Position numbers and translations under genes: made by a program
DNA from: Ruminococcus sp. YE71
GTDB taxonomy: Bacteria > Bacillota > Clostridia > Oscillospirales > Ruminococcaceae
Length of the DNA stretch: 64,000 nucleotides
Assembly (NCBI RefSeq): GCF_900119155.1
Contig: NZ_FPIR01000002.1
Location: 62,001-126,000 of the forward strand
Reading direction: 5' to 3'
In this document: one piece after another, positions 44,098 through 52,358 of the stretch
How the letters are laid out: every line of letters begins with the position of its first letter
How positions within the stretch are numbered: the stretch's first letter is position 1
The notes under the pieces: model-generated
Seen by the model: only the letters and a program-made list of their open reading frames with translations
Databases searched by the model: none
Told to the model about the DNA's origin: nothing

Positions 44098-44307
44098 ATG
44101 AACGATCTTGAAAAGATGAATGTGTTTGACAGAGTGAATTACATCAATAAGACTATCGATAAGGTCGAAAAGGAGATCGCAGAGGAGCCCATGAGCAAAA
44201 AGGTTCGCACGAATTGGGAGCTTGTGATAAGAGAAAGAATCATGCTCGCTATGCTTGAGGTCATTTGCGAAATTATGGACGGCGATTATAAAAACGACGA
44301 CGATTAA
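44098..44307 (+). CDS. small hypothetical protein of integrase module
   Basis: 69 residues from the ATG at 44098, eight bases after AGGAGG; a GTG nine bases earlier is possible. Mostly helical (NDLEKMNVFDRVNYINKTID, then EKEIAEEPMSKK), ending in an acidic tail. No family recognised. Confidence 0.6.
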   Translation: MNDLEKMNVFDRVNYINKTIDKVEKEIAEEPMSKKVRTNWELVIRERIMLAMLEVICEIMDGDYKNDDD

Positions 44308-44325
44308 TGAAAGGAATGATAACCC

Positions 44326-44574
44326 ATGAAAAAGAAGATAAACAACAGAAGTCCCACCGAAATGATACCCAAGATCATTTGGGCGAAGGTCAGGTATTAT
44401 CAGATGCTGGACGATATGCCCGACGAAGTGCTGGCGGAGTATCTGAACATCTGCACCAAAACGCTGAGAGCCTATGACAAGGGTGCGGCAAATCTTACTC
44501 TCGGGCAGATAGCTTCTTACATTGATCTGACGGATAGAAAGATGACGGATCTTATCAACGATGACGATATTTAA
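44326..44574 (+). CDS. small helix-turn-helix protein, paralogue of 21183-21440
   Basis: 82 residues. IIWAKVRYYQMLDDMPDEVL and AEYLNICTKTLRAYDKGAAN match the 21183 protein at most positions in the HTH. It precedes integrase 2 by 65 bp in the same direction, so an excisionase-like or regulatory role is likely. Confidence 0.7.
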   Translation: MKKKINNRSPTEMIPKIIWAKVRYYQMLDDMPDEVLAEYLNICTKTLRAYDKGAANLTLGQIASYIDLTDRKMTDLINDDDI

Positions 44575-44582
44575 TAACAAAG

Positions 44583-44616
44583 GGCAGGGCGAAGTATAAA
44601 ACTGCTGCGTCCTGCC
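44583..44616 (+). terminator. hairpin between HTH and integrase 2
   Basis: GGCAGG and CCTGCC pair over 22 nt and are followed by ATTTAAC. It could reduce read-through into integrase 2; the CGTCCT arm also faces the AGGAAG ribosome site. Confidence 0.45.
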
Positions 44617-44638
44617 ATTTAACAAGGAAGTGTTTTTC

Positions 44639-45730
44639 ATGGCAAAAAGCAGCGGCAAAAAGAAAAAGCCCGGGCAGCTAAGCTCGGGCAACTTCAGAAA
44701 GCAGTTGGTCATAGGTTACGATGTCAACGGAAAGAGGATCGTCAAGTCGTTTACCGCCAGAACAGCTTGGGAGGCGGAAAAAATGGCGGCGGAATACAGG
44801 GCAAAGCACGGTGTAGGTGTTGCTCCTGATGAGTTGACTGTGTCGGCGGCACTGGAGAAGTACATAAATGCGCGGCGGGACATTATTGCGCCTTCGACTC
44901 TCAAGGGGTATAACGTGATACTAAATCATCGCTTGCAGTCGATTATGATGACAAAGATTTCCAAGCTGAAAATACTTGATGTTCAGGCGGCGGTCAACAA
45001 GGATCATGCTGAAAAGGGCAGTTCAAGAAAAACGCTTAGGTCGGCGGTCAGTCTGGTGAACAGTGCGCTTGTGGCGCAGGGGTTTGACTATAATCTGCTC
45101 AAGAGGATAACTCTGCCGGGCGAGAGGGCTACCAAGCCCGAGCTGCCTTCAGCAGAGACAGTCATCGAAGCGATAAAGGGTACTGAATACGAGCTGCCGT
45201 GCCTGCTGGCGATGTGGCTGTCCATGCGTGTGTCCGAGGTCAGAGGACTCAAATATTCCGATATCTCCAGGGATCACAGGCACATCACGGTCTGCCGAAC
45301 CCGTGTTTATCTGGGCAAGGGCAGGGATAAGGCAAAGGGCAGGACTAAAAACACCGGAAGCAACAGGTCTGTATGGTTGCCCGAATTTCTTTACAACAAA
45401 ATAATGGAACAGCCCCACAGCAGCGATGATGAGTTTATCATCAACAAGACCTATAACCAAGTTGCACAGAATTTCCACAGATACATGGAGCGCAGAGGGA
45501 TAAAGATCACGTTTCACCAGTTGCGTCATCTGTTTGCAACAACTGCAAACGATCTGGGAGTTTCGGACGATTACATACAGAAAATGGGTGGTTGGTCGTC
45601 CAACAGCATTTTGAAGAGCATTTACACTCACACTACAGCTGCGATGGAGGATAGGTATCAGAGGGTTATTGATGATTATTATATGGGTGTGATCAATGAT
45701 TGTAATAATAAAAACAACATGGATGACTGA
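44639..45730 (+). CDS. tyrosine recombinase / integrase 2
   Basis: 363 residues from the ATG at 44639. Same family as integrases 1 and 3: KKKKPGQLSSGNFRKQLVIG at the N-terminus, LSMRVSEVRGLKYSDIS, HQLRHLFATTANDLGVS and Tyr in SIYTHTT. The catalytic set is complete. Unlike the other two, no GTGTGATTT repeats, att core or conserved block follow; a terminator comes 41 bp later. It may have lost its att site. Confidence 0.9.
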   Translation: MAKSSGKKKKPGQLSSGNFRKQLVIGYDVNGKRIVKSFTARTAWEAEKMAAEYRAKHGVGVAPDELTVSAALEKYINARRDIIAPSTLKGYNVILNHRLQSIMMTKISKLKILDVQAAVNKDHAEKGSSRKTLRSAVSLVNSALVAQGFDYNLLKRITLPGERATKPELPSAETVIEAIKGTEYELPCLLAMWLSMRVSEVRGLKYSDISRDHRHITVCRTRVYLGKGRDKAKGRTKNTGSNRSVWLPEFLYNKIMEQPHSSDDEFIINKTYNQVAQNFHRYMERRGIKITFHQLRHLFATTANDLGVSDDYIQKMGGWSSNSILKSIYTHTTAAMEDRYQRVIDDYYMGVINDCNNKNNMDD

Positions 45731-45770
45731 CTGATATTTTGCGGTCAATATCCGAAAAATCTTGCATATA

Positions 45771-45800
45771 AAAACGTCTCATTTTCGGGTGAGACGTTTT
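45771..45800. terminator. bidirectional intrinsic terminator
   Basis: AAAACGTCTCA, 8-nt loop, TGAGACGTTTTTT. Serves integrase 2 on the plus strand and the RloB remnant on the minus strand. Confidence 0.85.
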
Positions 45801-45837
45801 TTAATAATAGTATTCATAGTTTTTTACTGTATAGATC

Positions 45838-46501
45838 TTATTCAGTCGCTTTAGCAAGCTGTTTTACAAGCTCATCTATATTACTATATGGATAATACCC
45901 AGAAATAATATCCTTCATTTCATATCCTTTTTCATCATATAAAGAACGTAGGCTTTCTGCATTTTTTATTGCTTTTTCAACATTTTGATATCCAAGAATG
46001 ATCTTTGCAATAAGCCCCTGGTCATCTTTGTGCTTTTCATAGCTGTCAGTCAGTAAATCAAGATGTTGTTCTATTTTTTTAGCAATGGGTTTCTTTCTCA
46101 GCGGATCGCCATCAAGCTCTTCTATGTGCATCAAGAGCCATACCTCAAAAAGTAAGCTGGATACCAAAAGGTGATACTCGGATTCTGAGTTTTTAGCCTG
46201 TTCTATTACTTCTACTATATTATCTGGTGCGTCACCATCAAAAACAAGATATTTGTCATAATCATAGAAGGCTTTACTATTATGATCATCTTTGAGGAAT
46301 TCTTCTGCATAGTTTAAAACAGCCTGTGCATTTGATTTAACATTTCCATCTGAATTACTATATTGTCATATTTATTTTTATTCGCTTTTTAAAAAAGTCG
46401 AAATAATTCATTTCTGTATGACCCTCGCAGAAAATGAGAATCTTACCTATATGCAGTTCTATTGTGTCGCTTGTTCGAGGGCTCAGCATCATCCTAGGCA
46501 T
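45838..46501 (-). pseudogene. RloB/AbiLii-like gene of pair 2, frameshifted
   Basis: Starts at ATG 46501 behind AAGGAG, overlapping the RloA stop. ILIFCEGHTEMNYFDFF is the first acidic motif, after which the frame ends at a TAG near 46360. Sequence downstream in the +1 frame continues without stops to 45838 with LVFDGDAPDN (the second acidic motif) and LLFEVWLLMHIEEL, the RloB signature. One extra base near 46360 explains it. A true frameshift mutation, a sequencing error or programmed +1 shifting at ATA-TAG are the options. Confidence 0.75.
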
Positions 46502-47810
46502 TAGGCTCATCTCCTTGCTGCAACTCGTCAAAGCTCCTGAATATCGGGATAGCACCGTACTTTCCTTGAATATATTCTTTGTAGAACGATGAATCTTCCC
46601 TTACCTTAAGGTCTGCTAAAGTGTAGATTTTTGACTCCCCACGTTCGTTTTTATCGACAAATACTATTTCATCTCGTCTGAATTGTTCTTTGTTCAGCAA
46701 AGAAATATCGTGAGTGGAGAATATCAACTGAGATTTTGTGTTTTCAGACGACTGAAACATATTTATTATTAGTTTAGTCAACAAGGGATGTAACCGTGCT
46801 GACAATTCGTCAATGATCAAAACACCGCCTTTTTCCTGTATTTCAATTATTCTCTGAATAAACATAAAGAATCTTAGTGTTCCGGAAGACTCCTGATTCA
46901 GATCAAATGATATTTCGCCAATGGCATTTCCTTTTTCGTCAAACTTTTTGTGGATAGTTTTTATTTCAATGATCTTCTTGGAATTCAATGGATTTCCATT
47001 TGAAACAAGCTGCTCTTTTACTTCAATTCGTTCTATTCCAACATCTATCATTTTGAGATATTCTTCAACTCTGTTTTTATAATTCTGGTCAACGAATAGT
47101 CTGCTGTTTATTGATGCTTGACTTAAAGTGGTTTTGACCGATGTTTCCATAATCAGTTCAAAATAAACAGTAAGATCGCCAAAAATAAACTCTCTAAATC
47201 CTTCAACAAGCAAATCTCTTTCTTTGCTTCCAAGAAAATAATCCAATGCTGAAATAAACAGCCTTCCTGACGGAATACGGTCAATTTTATTCAAGATATT
47301 CTTATATTTTGTGCCAATAGACAGAATATCTTTTTCTCTGTCATAAATCTGATCATCGTTAATATAATACCATTCATTTATCACATCATAATCTGAATAG
47401 CCATCTGCGTAATCATCATCTGATATATTATTGTGCTTTAACTCAAATCCGTATTGATATCTATTACCTTTATAATTAAACACTATCTCAAACTCTGTAT
47501 TGTCTTCTGAATCAGACAACAAAAACGGAGTGATGTTCTTATATGGACTATTGGATTTATTTGAGTTACTGAATAATTGATTGGATAAAACGATTTGAAA
47601 AGCATGTATTGCTGCGATCAGATTGGATTTTCCGGCAGCATTTGCTCCATAAATTGCAATAGTTTTTAAATGTCCATATTTTGCATCCGAATTAGTTTTT
47701 TCAGATAAAATAATATGATCCTTATGCTGTTTATACGAAAGAGCCCTGAAATCAAGAACTGATTCGTCCTTAAATGACATGAAATTCTTTACTCTAAATA
47801 ACTCTATCAT
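46494..47810 (-). CDS. RloA/AbiLi-like AAA ATPase, pair 2
   Basis: 438 residues from the ATG at 47810 (TTGGAGG in front). Walker A GANAAGKS at 55-62, signature-like SSGTLRFFMFIQRIIEI, Walker B GGVLIIDELSARLHPLL and switch LIFSTHDISLL. Related to the 29716 protein in architecture but diverged. Its RloB partner is frameshifted, so the pair is probably inactive. Confidence 0.85.
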   Translation of the reverse strand: MIELFRVKNFMSFKDESVLDFRALSYKQHKDHIILSEKTNSDAKYGHLKTIAIYGANAAGKSNLIAAIHAFQIVLSNQLFSNSNKSNSPYKNITPFLLSDSEDNTEFEIVFNYKGNRYQYGFELKHNNISDDDYADGYSDYDVINEWYYINDDQIYDREKDILSIGTKYKNILNKIDRIPSGRLFISALDYFLGSKERDLLVEGFREFIFGDLTVYFELIMETSVKTTLSQASINSRLFVDQNYKNRVEEYLKMIDVGIERIEVKEQLVSNGNPLNSKKIIEIKTIHKKFDEKGNAIGEISFDLNQESSGTLRFFMFIQRIIEIQEKGGVLIIDELSARLHPLLTKLIINMFQSSENTKSQLIFSTHDISLLNKEQFRRDEIVFVDKNERGESKIYTLADLKVREDSSFYKEYIQGKYGAIPIFRSFDELQQGDEPNA

Positions 47811-47828
47811 ATTAGCACCTCCAATTAT

Positions 47829-47857
47829 ATTATACAGTATTTCCTTTGTTATGTCAA
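47829..47857 (-). promoter_or_regulatory. consensus promoter of RloA/RloB pair 2
   Basis: Minus strand TTGACA (47852-47857), 17 bp, TATAAT (47829-47834), leaving only about 13 nt of leader before the ATG. Confidence 0.85.
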
Positions 47858-47858
47858 T

Positions 47859-47885
47859 AATATTCTCGAAAAAAACGAGAATATT
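47859..47885. promoter_or_regulatory. palindrome abutting -35 of RloA pair 2
   Basis: AATATTCTCG, 7-A spacer, CGAGAATATT: a 10-bp perfect inverted repeat one base upstream of the -35 box. Probable regulator-binding site. From here to 48187 (300 bp) I see nothing else. Confidence 0.5.
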
Positions 47886-48187
47886 CATCTAAAATGCGCT
47901 AAGTATTCTGAAAATTGTTATTTTTCTCTGATTTTTCGGATTCGCTTAGTACCGTAGTGTTTGAAATACGGCTTCACAAACAGTTCTTTTGCAGAGAACA
48001 TAATGATCTGAATCAGTTCGGCATTTCTGAAAAACCACTTTCACCGTTTATGGTAATCTAAATGTTCACAGGATCATGCATCATTTTATTGATTCGCAAA
48101 TATAGATTCATGACTAATTAGAAGGATAAACAGAATAGCAATTCAGATCGGTGCCGTACTTTGTTATTGTTTTTCATCCGAAACCGG

Positions 48188-48216
48188 TTGCAAAAACGCC
48201 CGAAATATGCTATAAT
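48188..48216 (+). promoter_or_regulatory. promoter of integrase 3
   Basis: TTGCAA (48188-48193), 17 bp, TATAAT (48211-48216). Confidence 0.7.
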
Positions 48217-48230
48217 AAAAGTACCCTACT

Positions 48231-48256
48231 ACGTCCTGTATAACTTGAAAGGACGT
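48231..48256 (+). promoter_or_regulatory. hairpin overlapping integrase 3 ribosome binding site
   Basis: ACGTCC, 14 nt, GGACGT with AAAGGA in the 3' arm, 8 bp before the ATG. Equivalent to the element at 23751. Confidence 0.5.
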
Positions 48257-48263
48257 GCATTTT

Positions 48264-49364
48264 ATGGCAAGTATAAAAGGTAATAAGAAAAAGCCCGGGC
48301 AGCTCAGCTCTGGCAAATTCAGAAAGCAGGTGGTCGTCGGCTACGATGAAAACGGGAAACGAATAGTCAAGTCATTTATAGCCAAGACCGAATGGGAAGC
48401 TGCAAAAATGGCAGCCGATTACAAGGCGAGACACGGTATAGGCGCAGACCCCGATGAGTTGACGGTTTCAGCGGCATTAGAGAAGTACATCAATGCCCGC
48501 AGGGACATCATCGCCCCGTCAACGCTCAACGGCTACAACATTATCCTGAAAAACAGACTCCAGGATATCATGATGAAAAAGATCTCCGAGCTGAAGATAC
48601 TCGATGTTCAGGCGGCAGTCAACGCCGATTACAGAGATAAAGGTAGCTCACGTAAGACCCTCAAATCTGCACTTAGCCTTGTCAACAGCGCACTTGCGGC
48701 TCAGGGGTATGAGTATAATCTTGTCAAGAGAATCACGATTCCCGCACCCAAAGCCAAAAAGTCCGAGCTGCCGCCTGCGGAAGATGTTATCAATGCGATA
48801 AAGGGGACGGAGTTTGAACTGCCGTGCCTGCTTGCGATGTGGCTGTCGCTTCGGGTCAGTGAGGTCAGGGGCTTGCAGTATCGGGACATTTCTAAGGACG
48901 GAACGCACATCACAGTTTGCCGCACCCGTGTTTATCTCGGTTTGGAGAGTGACGAAAAGAGGGACTTCACCAAAAACGAAGGCAGTAACAGAACTGTCAG
49001 TCTGCCGAAGTACCTTTACGATATGATAATGGCTCAGCCGCACGCAAGCGATGATGACTACATTGTGAACATGAGCTACAATCAGGTATCGCAGAATTTC
49101 CGCAGGTACATGGAGAAAAATGGTATTAAGATAACCTTTCATCAACTGCGGCATCTGTTTGCGACTACGCTGAAGAATCTGGGCGTTGACGACGACTATA
49201 TCCAGAAAATGGGCGGCTGGGCTTCGAACAATATCCTCAAGACCGTTTACACGCATACCAACGCCTCGCTCGAACAGCGGTTTCAGAGAATGATAGATGA
49301 CTACTATATGGGTCTGATAGGCGGTTGTAACAGTACAAAAAATCTCCCTGATGAGTCAGGTTAA
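48264..49364 (+). CDS. tyrosine recombinase / integrase 3, tRNA-Ser proximal
   Basis: 366 residues from the ATG at 48264. NKKKPGQLSSGKFRKQVVVG, LSLRVSEVRGLQYRDISK, HQLRHLFATTLKNLGVDDDY and Tyr in TVYTHTN give a complete catalytic set. It is adjacent to the tRNA-Ser 3' end, the usual position for the integrase of a tRNA-targeting element. GTGTGATTT repeats, the conserved block, a terminator and the att core follow in that order. Confidence 0.9.
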   Translation: MASIKGNKKKPGQLSSGKFRKQVVVGYDENGKRIVKSFIAKTEWEAAKMAADYKARHGIGADPDELTVSAALEKYINARRDIIAPSTLNGYNIILKNRLQDIMMKKISELKILDVQAAVNADYRDKGSSRKTLKSALSLVNSALAAQGYEYNLVKRITIPAPKAKKSELPPAEDVINAIKGTEFELPCLLAMWLSLRVSEVRGLQYRDISKDGTHITVCRTRVYLGLESDEKRDFTKNEGSNRTVSLPKYLYDMIMAQPHASDDDYIVNMSYNQVSQNFRRYMEKNGIKITFHQLRHLFATTLKNLGVDDDYIQKMGGWASNNILKTVYTHTNASLEQRFQRMIDDYYMGLIGGCNSTKNLPDESG

Positions 49365-49371
49365 AACTGCT

Positions 49372-49532
49372 GTGTGATTATTTCGAGGTGATTTGTGTGA
49401 TTTCAGTCATTGAACAATCCCGAAAATGCTTGATTTCACGGGATTCTGGGAGCATTTTTTCGTGTGATTTTGTGTGATTTCTCGTGTGATTTCGTGTGAT
49501 TTCGTGTGATTTTGTGACAAAACGTGTGACTG
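49372..49532 (+). repeat. GTGTGATTT direct repeats downstream of integrase 3
   Basis: About eight copies, five of them tandem at 49462, 49472, 49484, 49494 and 49504 (period 10-12 bp). Same unit as after integrase 1. Helical spacing suits arm-site binding by the recombinase. Confidence 0.65.
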
Positions 49533-49597
49533 AAAGTGGAAATTCAGCGTCAAATATGGAATTTTAATGAACAAAATGACCCTCTATTTTCCACAGA

Positions 49598-49629
49598 CAA
49601 AATGCCCGCAAACCGCATAATAGCGTGCT
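49598..49629. repeat. conserved block next to att core, right copy
   Basis: Counterpart of 25003-25034, differing at one base. Confidence 0.65.
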
Positions 49630-49641
49630 AAACAAAGAAAA

Positions 49642-49676
49642 ATCCCGTGTGATCAAGCTTTTGACCACACGGGGAT
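49642..49676 (-). terminator. tRNA-Ser terminator
   Basis: On the minus strand ATCCCCGTGTG pairs with CACACGGGAT across a 14-nt loop (one bulged G) and is followed by TTTTTC, directly after the encoded CCA. Confidence 0.8.
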
Positions 49677-49697
49677 TTGGCGGAGAAGGAGGGATTC
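49677..49697. repeat. att core within tRNA-Ser 3' end
   Basis: The 21 bp shared exactly with 25093-25113. Covers CCA, discriminator, acceptor 3' strand and part of the T arm. Confidence 0.85.
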
Positions 49698-49770
49698 GAA
49701 CCCTCGATGAGCTATTAACCCATACACGAGTTCCAGTCGTGCGCCATAAACCGGGCTAGGCGACTTCTCC
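49678..49770 (-). tRNA. tRNA-Ser(GGA)
   Basis: 93 nt with encoded CCA. Acceptor GGAGAAG / CTTCTCC, discriminator G, anticodon stem CACGA/TCGTG with loop CTGGAAC (anticodon GGA, reading UCC/UCU), long variable arm as in class II tRNAs, and GGTTCGAATCC T-arm. It is the integration target of the island. Confidence 0.95.
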
Positions 49771-49964
49771 ATAATTATTACATCGTCTTTACGACGATAT
49801 ATATTATATCACATTAAAAAGCATTTGTCAAGCGCATTTCCAAAAAATATCCGATTCTATCGAACTTCTCTACATCGCCGAAAAACATCCTTATAAATTG
49901 TAAACTCTGCACAAAAAATGCGACTGCCACCTTAGCGCGAAAGATTTAAATTTATCAAATTCTC

Positions 49965-49993
49965 TTGATTGTTGTACAAAAATATGATATAAT
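49965..49993 (+). promoter_or_regulatory. promoter of GGDEF gene
   Basis: TTGATT (49965-49970), 17 bp, TATAAT (49988-49993). Confidence 0.75.
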
Positions 49994-50046
49994 AATAACA
50001 GTCCGTAAATAAATCGCGGAATAATCACCCTTTTCAGGAGGTAATT

Positions 50047-51429
50047 ATGGATCTTCAGAGTTATGTTCAGCAAATTCAGGCTTGGGCGAGCGTCTACTCG
50101 TTCGAGATCCTCCCCGACGGCACCTACAGCGACCTGCTCCTCGAAGCCGTAAACGACGCCTACCTCGCGGTGCTGACTATGCGCCCCGACGCGCCGAAAT
50201 TCTACAAGGGCATCCCCTACAGAAAATACTTCTGCGACGTTAATTTTGAAGCCTTCTGCCACAAATGCGCCGTCGGCAAAGAGCCCCTCTACTCCTACGT
50301 CAACGCTCACGGCGCATGGATCAGCGGTCACTACCTGCCCATGCAGCCCGAAAAGGAAGGCCGCTACTACTGCCTCTACATCGTCAAGACCTCGCCCGTC
50401 CCCGATTCCGACATAATGTCCGAACGCTCCGCCGAGATCTCCAACGCCGTCCTGAACCTAAGCATCAAACTCCACAAGAAACAGGATTTCATCCGCTCGA
50501 TCGCCGAGATCGTCGGCGACATCCGCAAGATTTGCAGCTCAAAACTCTGCTCCGTCGCCCTCGTGGATAACGCCACCAAGTCCGTTCGGTTCATCAACGA
50601 GCGGGGGCTCAATCAGGATTACCTCATGTCCCTCGCCGACAGCATGAAACGCACCCCCTACGAAATGACGCAGGCGTGGGAGAAACTCCTTGCAGGCAGC
50701 GACTGCCTTCTCGCCAACGACCTCTCCATCGTCAAGGAGCGCGACATCGTCTGGTACAACTCCCTCGTCGAAAAAGGCGTCAGCAGCATCGTCCTCTACG
50801 TCATAAAATTCAACGGCGAGACCGTCGGCTTCATCTGGGCGGCGAACTTCGACTCCGAAAAGATGATGACGATCAAAGAGACCCTCGAACTTTCGACGTT
50901 CTTCATGGGCGCCGTCATCGCGAACTACCAGCTGCTCGGCAGGCTCGAACTTCTCAGCAGCGTCGATATGCTCACCGAAGTCAGCAACCGCAACGCCATG
51001 AACAACCGCGTCGATGCCATCCTCAGGACCGATGACCGCCCCGCCGCTATGGGCGTTGTCTTCGCTGACCTCAACGGCCTGAAAACGGTCAACGACATCC
51101 AGGGTCACGACGCAGGCGACAAACTCCTGAAATGCGCCGCAGGTATCCTCAAAATAGCCTTCGGCGATTACGAGATATACCGCGCAGGCGGCGACGAGTT
51201 CGTAGTGTTCTGCCCCGATATTACCGAAGCGGAACTCGAATCCCGAACCGCCGAACTGAAAGCCCTCGCCGATGACACCCACGACGTCAGCTTCGCCGCA
51301 GGCGCAGTCCGCTTCGACGGCGACTACGACATCTGCAAAGCTATGCAGGCAGCCGACGCCAAAATGTACGAAGACAAAAAATCCTACTACCTCGCCCACC
51401 CCGACAAAAACTGGCATGCTCGCGAGTGA
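50047..51429 (+). CDS. diguanylate cyclase with PAS/GAF-like sensor (GGDEF)
   Basis: 460 residues, cytoplasmic (no membrane segment). Residues about 130-285 look GAF-like (ICSSKLCSVALVDNATKSVR, then VLYVIKFNGETVGFIWAANF). The C-terminal GGDEF domain has FADLNGLKTVNDIQGHDAGD and the active site RAGGDEFVVF. No RxxD inhibitory site precedes GGDEF (the sequence is GDYEIY), so product inhibition may be absent. Predicted to make c-di-GMP from GTP. GC content and codon use return to the richer chromosomal pattern here. Confidence 0.85.
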   Translation: MDLQSYVQQIQAWASVYSFEILPDGTYSDLLLEAVNDAYLAVLTMRPDAPKFYKGIPYRKYFCDVNFEAFCHKCAVGKEPLYSYVNAHGAWISGHYLPMQPEKEGRYYCLYIVKTSPVPDSDIMSERSAEISNAVLNLSIKLHKKQDFIRSIAEIVGDIRKICSSKLCSVALVDNATKSVRFINERGLNQDYLMSLADSMKRTPYEMTQAWEKLLAGSDCLLANDLSIVKERDIVWYNSLVEKGVSSIVLYVIKFNGETVGFIWAANFDSEKMMTIKETLELSTFFMGAVIANYQLLGRLELLSSVDMLTEVSNRNAMNNRVDAILRTDDRPAAMGVVFADLNGLKTVNDIQGHDAGDKLLKCAAGILKIAFGDYEIYRAGGDEFVVFCPDITEAELESRTAELKALADDTHDVSFAAGAVRFDGDYDICKAMQAADAKMYEDKKSYYLAHPDKNWHARE

Positions 51430-51469
51430 CGGGGGGAGAGTGCGGGTCTCCCAAAATATAGACCCGTAC

Positions 51470-52060
51470 TCACTCCCCCGAGATGATCTCGTAAAGAGAG
51501 TCGTAGGATAGGTTTTTGAAGTGGATGGTTTTCATGCCGACGACCTCAGCGGCGCGGACGTTTAGTTCGGTGTCGTCGATGAAGATGCAGTCGGCGGGGT
51601 CGAGGGAGTACCTTTCGCAGAGGATGCGGAAGATGGCGTAGTCGGGCTTGACGATGTGTTCAAAGCAGGAGAAGATACCGCCGTCCATATAGCGAATAAA
51701 GGAGAGTTCCTGTGGGGCAGTGTGCATCAGGTACTCGAAGTAGTTGGACAGGAAGAAGACCCTGTGACCGTCGGCTTTGAGCTTCTGTATGAGTGGGATG
51801 GCGTCCTTTCTCTGCTTCGGTATCTCACCGAGACGCGAGAATAGCAGACGTATCTCCTGCTCGCAGTCGGGAGCTTTTTCGATGAACTTTCGGAGCACTT
51901 CCTCGTCGCGCATCACGCCCCTGTCCAGTTCGAGCCAGTAGGGGTTGCCCCACATGGCGGCGATGACCTTCTCCGCGGTCTCCTCGCCGAGGATACGCTT
52001 TGCGAAGCCCTCAAAATCAAAGTCAACAAGCACCTTTCCTATATCAAAGATAACATTCAT
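51470..52060 (-). CDS. HAD-IA family phosphatase, YihX-like
   Basis: 196 residues. Motif I is VIFDIGKVLVDFDF (nucleophile Asp, with Gly at +2 as in YihX), motif II HRVFFLSNYFEYL, motif III HIVKPDYAIF, and motif IV FIDDTELNVRAAEVVG. Full family length. The likely substrate is a sugar phosphate; not determinable. Divergent from the acylphosphatase gene, with 28 bp between starts. Confidence 0.85.
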   Translation of the reverse strand: MNVIFDIGKVLVDFDFEGFAKRILGEETAEKVIAAMWGNPYWLELDRGVMRDEEVLRKFIEKAPDCEQEIRLLFSRLGEIPKQRKDAIPLIQKLKADGHRVFFLSNYFEYLMHTAPQELSFIRYMDGGIFSCFEHIVKPDYAIFRILCERYSLDPADCIFIDDTELNVRAAEVVGMKTIHFKNLSYDSLYEIISGE

Positions 52061-52088
52061 AAACTCTATCCTTTCTCACGGAGGTAAA

Positions 52089-52358
52089 ATGGAAAAAACA
52101 AGAACACACTACATTTTCTCGGGGCGCGTCCAGGGCGTTGGATTCCGCTACCGAATGTACTACGCGGCCATGACCTACGGGGTCACGGGCTGGGTCAGAA
52201 ATCTCTACGACGGCACAGTCGAAGCCGAACTCGAAGGCGACCCGCGTGACATCGCCAGCGTTCTTCGACAGGTTCAGGACAGCTACTTTGTCAGCATCGA
52301 CGACATGAAGCCGACCCCCATGCCCGTCCTCGACAGCAGCAGCTTCGAGGTCAGGTAG
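52089..52358 (+). CDS. acyP: acylphosphatase
   Basis: 89 residues from the ATG at 52089 (ACGGAGG in front). GRVQGVGFRYRMYYAA holds the phosphate-binding loop and catalytic Arg, GVTGWVRNLYDGTVEAELEG the catalytic Asn. Hydrolyses acyl phosphates. Its 3' end overlaps the converging GT39-like gene by 8 bp. Confidence 0.95.
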   Translation: MEKTRTHYIFSGRVQGVGFRYRMYYAAMTYGVTGWVRNLYDGTVEAELEGDPRDIASVLRQVQDSYFVSIDDMKPTPMPVLDSSSFEVR

